In this document: positions 59,860-64,000 of the stretch, piece by piece
How positions within the stretch are numbered: the stretch's first letter is position 1
Layout of the letters: each line of letters begins with the position of its first letter
From: Actinomycetota bacterium
GTDB lineage: Bacteria > Actinomycetota > Acidimicrobiia > Acidimicrobiales > JAJPHD01
NCBI GenBank assembly: GCA_021325455.1
Contig: JAJPHD010000026.1
Coordinates: 62,001 to 126,000 of the forward strand
DNA length: 64,000 bases
Direction of reading: 5' to 3'
Made by a program: the position numbers and the translations under genes
The notes under the pieces: generated by a model
Databases searched by the model: none
What the model was told of the DNA's origin: nothing
Seen by the model: the letters and a program-made list of their open reading frames with translations, nothing else

Positions 59860-61134
59860 CTAGGCCGAGCGCTCCTTGAGGGGGACGTACTGGCGCTCCC
59901 CCTCACCCACGTAGAGCTGGCGGGGCCGGAAGATCTTGCTGTCCTGCTCCACCATCTCCTCCCACTGGGCCAGCCACCCCGCCGTGCGGGCGATGGCGAA
60001 GAGGACCGGGAAGATGTCCACCGGGAAGCCCATGGCCTGGTAGATGAGCCCCGAGTAAAAGTCCACGTTGGGGTAGAGCTTGCGGGAGGTGAAGTACTCG
60101 TCCTTGAGGGCCACCTCCTCGAGCTTGAGGGCGATGTCGAGGAGAGGGTTCTTGCCCGTCACCTCGAACACCTCCTCCGCCGTGCGCTTGATGATCTTGG
60201 CCCTCGGGTCGTAGTTCTTGTAGACACGGTGGCCGAAGCCCTGGAGGCGGCCGTGGCCCTCCTTCACCGACCTCACGAAGGCGTCGACGTTGTCGATGGA
60301 GCCGATCTCGGTGAGCATGCGGATCACCGCCTCGTTGGCCCCCCCGTGGCGGGGCCCGTAGAGGGCGGCGCAGGCCGCGGCGCAGGCCGAGTACGGGTCC
60401 GCATGGGCCGAGCCCACCACCCGCATGGCGGTCGAGGAGCAGTTCTGCTCGTGGTCGGCATGGAGGATGAACAAGATGTCGAGGGCCCGTGACAGGGCCG
60501 GGTGGGCCTCGAAGCGGGGCTCGGCCACCTTCCACATCATGGAGAGGAAGTTGGGGGCGAACTCCAGGGAGTTGTCCGGATAGACGAAGGGCATTCCCAC
60601 GCTGAAGCGGTGCGCCGCCGCCGCCAGGGTCGGCATCTTGGCGATGAGGCGGATGATCTGCTTGCGCCGGTTGGCGGGGTCCTCGATGTGCTTGGCCTCC
60701 GGGTAGAAGGTCGACAGGGCGGCCACCGCCGACACCAGGATGCCCATGGGATGGGCGTCGTAGTGGAAGCCCTCGAGGAAGCGCTTGCGCATGTTCTCGT
60801 GGATGAAGGTGTGGTACGTGATGTCGTGGCGCCACTCCTCCAGCTGGTCCTGGGTGGGCAGCTCGCCCCAAATGAGCAGGTAGGCCACCTCGAGGAAGGT
60901 GGACTGCTCGGCCAGCTCCTGGATCGGGTACCCCCGGTAGCGCAGGATGCCGTTGGCGCCGTCGATGTAGGTGATGCTGCTGGCCGCGTCGGCAGTGGAG
61001 AGGAAGCCGGGGTCGAAGAACCAGATACCGGGCAGCAGCTTGGACCACTCGGAGGCGGCCACGCCCCCGTCCTTGATGGGGACCTCCAGGGACTGGCCGG
61101 TGCGGTTGTCGGTGATCGTGATGCTCTCGGCCAC
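59860..61134 (-). CDS. gltA: Citrate synthase
   Basis: 424 residues, hexameric (type II) length. The N terminus (ITITDNRTGQSLEVPIKDG) is the actinobacterial form. Active-site histidines sit in ILHADHEQNCS and GFGHRVYKNYDPRAKIIK, and the catalytic Asp in the KLYPNVDFYSG block. It condenses acetyl-CoA and oxaloacetate. GTG start with AGGAGG at 8 nt. The 85 bases upstream, before the GNAT gene, should hold its promoter, but I cannot place the boxes. Confidence 0.96.
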   Translation of the reverse strand: MAESITITDNRTGQSLEVPIKDGGVAASEWSKLLPGIWFFDPGFLSTADAASSITYIDGANGILRYRGYPIQELAEQSTFLEVAYLLIWGELPTQDQLEEWRHDITYHTFIHENMRKRFLEGFHYDAHPMGILVSAVAALSTFYPEAKHIEDPANRRKQIIRLIAKMPTLAAAAHRFSVGMPFVYPDNSLEFAPNFLSMMWKVAEPRFEAHPALSRALDILFILHADHEQNCSSTAMRVVGSAHADPYSACAAACAALYGPRHGGANEAVIRMLTEIGSIDNVDAFVRSVKEGHGRLQGFGHRVYKNYDPRAKIIKRTAEEVFEVTGKNPLLDIALKLEEVALKDEYFTSRKLYPNVDFYSGLIYQAMGFPVDIFPVLFAIARTAGWLAQWEEMVEQDSKIFRPRQLYVGEGERQYVPLKERSA

Positions 61135-61219
61135 TTACCTCTCCTCCTAAAGCGACCCTGCGCCTTGTCTCGCTTCTACCCTTTGCGAAGCCATCCTACG
61201 ACGGCCCGGCCGCCAAGCT

Positions 61220-61678
61220 TCAGCCGAGGTCCAGGCGGTACAGGTTGGTCTCCCGGAGCCGGAACCCGAGGCGCTGGTACAGACGGTTGGCTGCCTCCCG
61301 GGAGGGCCGCGACGTCAGGTCCACGGTCCGGGCCCCTGCCTCCCGGGCCCGCTCCACGGCGGCCAGGGTCAGCGCCTCTCCCACTCCCCTCCCTCGCCGG
61401 GCCTGGTCCACCACCACGTCCTCGATCCAGGCCCTCACCCCGGTCGGTATACGGAACAGCACCAAGGTGAGGGTCCCCACCACTGCCCCCCCGGCCCCGT
61501 CCCTCGCCACGAGGAGCCGGACCGCCTCCGAAGCCACCATCTCGGCCAGCTCCTCGCCCCCTGGGACGGAGGCCGACGAGGAGAGCTGGGGAACCAGCCG
61601 GGCGAAGGCCGAGAGCAGCTCGTCATCCACCTTCGTGGCTTCTTCCACGAGCGGGGCCGCCCCAGCCGTATCCGCCAT
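61220..61678 (-). CDS. GNAT-family N-acetyltransferase
   Basis: 152 residues. The acetyl-CoA loop is VVDQARRGRGVGEALTLAAVERAREAGARTVDLTSRPSREAANRLYQRLGF, the standard GNAT motif A and B. The substrate cannot be told from sequence. The first 45 residues (AGAAPLVEEATKVDDELLSAFARLVPQLS) match the domain's usual N-terminal half. ATG with GGGAGG upstream. Same strand as gltA but with an 85-base gap. Confidence 0.85.
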   Translation of the reverse strand: MADTAGAAPLVEEATKVDDELLSAFARLVPQLSSSASVPGGEELAEMVASEAVRLLVARDGAGGAVVGTLTLVLFRIPTGVRAWIEDVVVDQARRGRGVGEALTLAAVERAREAGARTVDLTSRPSREAANRLYQRLGFRLRETNLYRLDLG

Positions 61679-61716
61679 CAGGACCTCCCGGTTCGCCTTG
61701 GGCCGGACGGCGGGAG

Positions 61717-61722
61717 TGTAGT
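61717..61722 (+). promoter_or_regulatory. Putative -10 box (TGTAGT) of the SDR gene
   Basis: TGTAGT matches four of six TATAAT positions and lies 6 nt before the ATG, with no Shine-Dalgarno in the gap. It fits the leaderless pattern seen at several genes in the window. Confidence 0.35.
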
Positions 61723-61728
61723 GGGGCC

Positions 61729-62538
61729 ATGCGCATCAAAGGAGCGAGGATCGTGGTGACCGGCGCCTCGTCCGGCATCGGGCGAGACGCCGCCGTCCGG
61801 CTGGCCAGGCGAGGGGCCACGGTGTGGGCGGTGGCCCGCCGCCAGGACCGGCTGGAGGAGCTGGCCCGGGAGCAGGAGGGGATAGTCCCCTACCCCGCCG
61901 ACGTCGGCAACGACGCTGACCGGGCGGCCCTGGTCGAGGCCGTGGGCAGGGACGGGCCGCTGGACGTCCTCGTCAACAACGCCGGGGTGGGGTGGATGGG
62001 CCTGGTGGAGGACATGCCCTCCGCCGAGGTGCGCAGGCTGTTCGAGGTGAACGTCCTCGGACTCATCGACCTCACCCAGCGGGTGCTCCCCTGCATGCTG
62101 GAGCGCCGCCGGGGCCACATCGTGAACGTGGGCTCGGCCGGGGGCTGGGTGGCCGTGCCCCCGATCACCGTCTACTCGGCGACCAAGTTCGCCGTGGCCG
62201 GGTTCACCGAGGGGCTGCGAAGAGAGCTGCAGGGAAGGGGCGTGTCCGTTGGCCTCATCAGCCCCGGCCCGCTGGCCACGGAGTTCCAGGTCCGGGCTGC
62301 TCCCTCCCCCGGTCCCCAGGGCATCCTGGCGGGGGGCAGCCCCCTCCCGGGGTCGCTGGCCGGCCGGGCCATCGTCCGCTCCATCCAGCTGGCGGGGGTG
62401 CCCGGATGGGACACCATTGCCGTCCCCCGCCTCATGGGCCTCGGCCGGCTGGGGGCTCTGCCCGTGATCGACCGCCTGGTGGACATGGGGGCTCTGGTGT
62501 CCCGGGGGCCGGGGCTCCCTCACGGACGGGGCCGGTAG
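61729..62538 (+). CDS. Short-chain dehydrogenase/reductase
   Basis: 269 residues of the classical SDR family. Cofactor site TGASSGIGR near residues 11-19, NNAG near 84, catalytic Ser region GSAGGW and the Y-x-x-x-K pair YSATK near 149-153. Arg38/Arg39 after the second strand (AVARRQDR) hints at NADP. The C-terminal tail has an extra RLMGLGRLGALPVIDRLVDMGALV segment, perhaps membrane-associated. Substrate unknown. ATG with a TGTAGT box 6 nt upstream. Confidence 0.9.
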   Translation: MRIKGARIVVTGASSGIGRDAAVRLARRGATVWAVARRQDRLEELAREQEGIVPYPADVGNDADRAALVEAVGRDGPLDVLVNNAGVGWMGLVEDMPSAEVRRLFEVNVLGLIDLTQRVLPCMLERRRGHIVNVGSAGGWVAVPPITVYSATKFAVAGFTEGLRRELQGRGVSVGLISPGPLATEFQVRAAPSPGPQGILAGGSPLPGSLAGRAIVRSIQLAGVPGWDTIAVPRLMGLGRLGALPVIDRLVDMGALVSRGPGLPHGRGR

Positions 62539-62560
62539 CGCCGCTGGCCGGGGGCGCCGG

Positions 62561-62566
62561 TAGCCT
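62561..62566 (+). promoter_or_regulatory. Putative -10 box (TAGCCT) of the PAC2 gene
   Basis: TAGCCT ends 6 nt before the GTG start of the PAC2 gene and there is no ribosome site. It is the clearest leaderless-like arrangement in the window together with the glcD one. Confidence 0.4.
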
Positions 62567-62572
62567 GGCGGG

Positions 62573-63436
62573 GTGGACCCTCTGCGCTGGCACCGCCGCC
62601 CCAGGCTCCGCCGACCGGTCCTGGTGGCGGCTTTCGCCGGCTGGAACGACGCTGCCGATGCCGCCACCTCGGCCGTCGACTACCTGGTGCGGTCGTGGGG
62701 GGCCCGGCCCTTCGCGGAGATCGACCCCGAGGAGTTCTTCGACTTCACCGTCTCCCGCCCCCAGGTGAAGGTCGAGGACGGGGACACCCGACGGCTCGAG
62801 TGGCCCACCACCGTCCTGTCGGCTGCCCCCGTGCCCGGCAGGCGCCAGGACGTGGTCTTCCTGCGGGGGACGGAGCCCGGGCTGCGGTGGAGGACCTTCT
62901 GCCAGACCGTGGTGGGCGTGGCCTCGGAGCTCCAGGTGGAGATGATGGTGGGCCTGGGGGCCCTCTTGGCCGACGTGCCCCACACCCGTCCGGTCAAGGT
63001 CACAGGCACCGCCATGGACCCCGAGCTGGTGAAGCGGCTGGACCTCCGCCGGTCGCGCTACGAGGGGCCGACCGGCATCCTCGGTGTGCTCCACGACGCC
63101 TTCGCCACCGCGGGCATCCCGTCCGCCTCGCTGTGGGCCAGCGTGCCCCACTACGTGGCCCAGAGCCCGTCCCCCAAGGCCACCCTGGCCCTCGTGGAGC
63201 GCACCGCCGGCCTCCTCGGGACCCGGGTCGAGACCATGGACCTCGAGGTGGCCTCCTCGGCCTACGAGAGGCAGGTGAACGAGCTGGTGGCCGCCGACGA
63301 GGACGCCGCCGCCTACGTAGCCCGCCTGGAGGAGGTGGGCGACGACGAGGACGAGGACCTCGGCGAGGGGCTCGTGTCGGGCGCCAAGCTGGCCGACGAG
63401 GCGGCCCGCTTCCTGCGCGAGCAGCGGGGGGAGTGA
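62573..63436 (+). CDS. PAC2 family protein
   Basis: 287 residues. The opening RRPVLVAAFAGWNDAADAATSAVDYLVRSWGARPFAEIDPEEFFDF and VGLGALLADVPHTRPVKVTGTA plus GPTGILGVLHDAFATAGIPSASLWASVPHYVAQSPSPKATLALVERTA are the PAC2 domain pattern. In eukaryotes PAC2 helps assemble the proteasome; the role in actinobacteria is unknown. The C-terminal tail is acidic. GTG start. Its stop overlaps the next start (GTGA). Confidence 0.9.
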   Translation: MDPLRWHRRPRLRRPVLVAAFAGWNDAADAATSAVDYLVRSWGARPFAEIDPEEFFDFTVSRPQVKVEDGDTRRLEWPTTVLSAAPVPGRRQDVVFLRGTEPGLRWRTFCQTVVGVASELQVEMMVGLGALLADVPHTRPVKVTGTAMDPELVKRLDLRRSRYEGPTGILGVLHDAFATAGIPSASLWASVPHYVAQSPSPKATLALVERTAGLLGTRVETMDLEVASSAYERQVNELVAADEDAAAYVARLEEVGDDEDEDLGEGLVSGAKLADEAARFLREQRGE

Positions 63437-64000
63437 CCACGGCGCTCTCGGCACCCGTCCGGGCCGTCGTGCTCGACCTGGGGGGAGTCCTGGTGGACTG
63501 GAACCCGAGGCACCTCTACCGGCGGATCTTCGCCGGCGAGGAGGGCGCCATGGAGCGCTTCCTCTCCACCATCTGCACCCCGGAGTGGAACCTGGAGCTG
63601 GACCGGGGCCGGCCCATGGCCGAGGCGGTGGAGGAGCTGGCCGAGCGCCACCCAGAGCACGCCGCTTCCATCCGGGCCTACCGCGAGCGCTGGGTGGAGA
63701 TGGTGGCCGGGCCCCTGCCCGGGATGCCCGAGCTGGTGGACGACCTCCGCTCCGCCGGGCTCGCCACCTACATCCTCACCAACTCCCCGGGCCAGGCCTT
63801 TCCCAAGGCCTGCCGGGCCCAGCCCTTCCTCCAGTCCTTCGACGGGGCCCTGGTATCGGGCGACCTCGGGATCGTCAAGCCCGACCCGGCCATCTTCCGT
63901 GCCCTGGTGGCCAAGTTCGACCTGGAGCCCGCCGCCACCGTCTTCGTGGACGATGTCGAGGCCAACGTGTCCGGCGCCAGGGCATGCGGGCTCCAGGCCC
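63433..64000 (+). CDS. HAD-superfamily hydrolase, truncated by the window end
   Basis: At least 189 residues are visible and the frame is open at the window edge. HAD motif I is VVLDLGGVLVDWNPRHLY (nucleophile Asp), motif II is YILTNSPGQ, motif III is GIVKPDPAIF and motif IV FVDDVEANV, so all four catalytic motifs are within the window. The subfamily resembles HAD-IA (epoxide hydrolase N-domain/haloacid-dehalogenase type). The natural reaction is unknown. GTG start overlaps the PAC2 stop; too short for the frame track only because it is open-ended. Confidence 0.88.
   Translation, partial: MTTALSAPVRAVVLDLGGVLVDWNPRHLYRRIFAGEEGAMERFLSTICTPEWNLELDRGRPMAEAVEELAERHPEHAASIRAYRERWVEMVAGPLPGMPELVDDLRSAGLATYILTNSPGQAFPKACRAQPFLQSFDGALVSGDLGIVKPDPAIFRALVAKFDLEPAATVFVDDVEANVSGARACGLQA

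Noticed and set aside
1-64000. CRISPR arrays, insertion sequences, rRNA, long direct repeats
   Set aside because: I looked for repeated spacers, transposase motifs and terminal inverted repeats and saw none.

Overview
The window is about 70% GC with dense, strand-switching operons, many GTG starts and many 1-14 nt gene overlaps. The respiratory set (lipoprotein CtaC, CtaD, a CtaF-type subunit IV, CtaE, diheme QcrC, long Rieske QcrA, QcrB), class II DAHP synthase, PucR-type regulation, Ku, PAC2 and a HelD-like helicase all point to a free-living aerobic actinobacterium. An uncultured or acidimicrobial-type lineage is my inference. It reads as chromosome: there is one tRNA-Ala, and I see no rRNA, insertion sequence, phage or CRISPR array.

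Layout. 1-9.7 kb: a ChrB-like protein, an ANL adenylating enzyme, a MinD-type ATPase with an N-terminal ubiquitin-like domain, leuS (interrupted by an apparent one-base frameshift in the HIGH motif), class II DAHP synthase, an AidB-type acyl-CoA dehydrogenase and tRNA-Ala(GGC). 9.9-27 kb: a catabolic island with a FluG-type amidohydrolase, M19 dipeptidase, CmoM-like methyltransferase, imidazolonepropionase-like amidohydrolase, M55 D-aminopeptidase, MFS carrier, orphan peptide-type binding lipoprotein, and a tightly overlapping hyuA-hyuB-DUF917-hyuA operon divergent from a PucR regulator. 27-33.5 kb: a secreted Asp-box protein behind a strongly folded leader, and glcDEF. 33.6-46.4 kb: tatA and the aerobic respiratory chain. 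ctaC-ctaD-ctaF converge on one apparent 11-gene unit, ctaE-qcrC-qcrA-qcrB-mnhE-mnhF-mnhG-mbhD-(mbhE/mnhB)-mnhC-mnhD, which joins cytochrome bc and oxidase subunit III to a cation/proton antiporter. 46.4-64 kb: pdxH, HelD-like helicase, FAD oxidoreductase, hemE-hemH-hemY, ku, lnt-like, cobT, GtrA, tesB, gltA, GNAT, SDR, PAC2 and a truncated HAD gene.

How it fits together. The island looks built to import and hydrolyse small cyclic or linear amides (hydantoin-, thiohydantoin- or D-peptide-like), probably under PucR control. Heme genes and glycolate oxidase feed the electron-transport chain, whose proton gradient the co-transcribed Mrp/Mbh-type antiporter could convert.

The points most worth a second look are the Ubl-MinD fusion, the Mrp genes inside the bc operon, the hydantoinase/peptidase island, the folded leader at 27056-27124, a palindrome inside the glc core promoter, the Lnt-like protein with Ser in place of the catalytic Cys, and the leuS frameshift. 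Several genes also carry a TAnnnT-like box 6-9 nt before the start codon, which suggests leaderless mRNAs.
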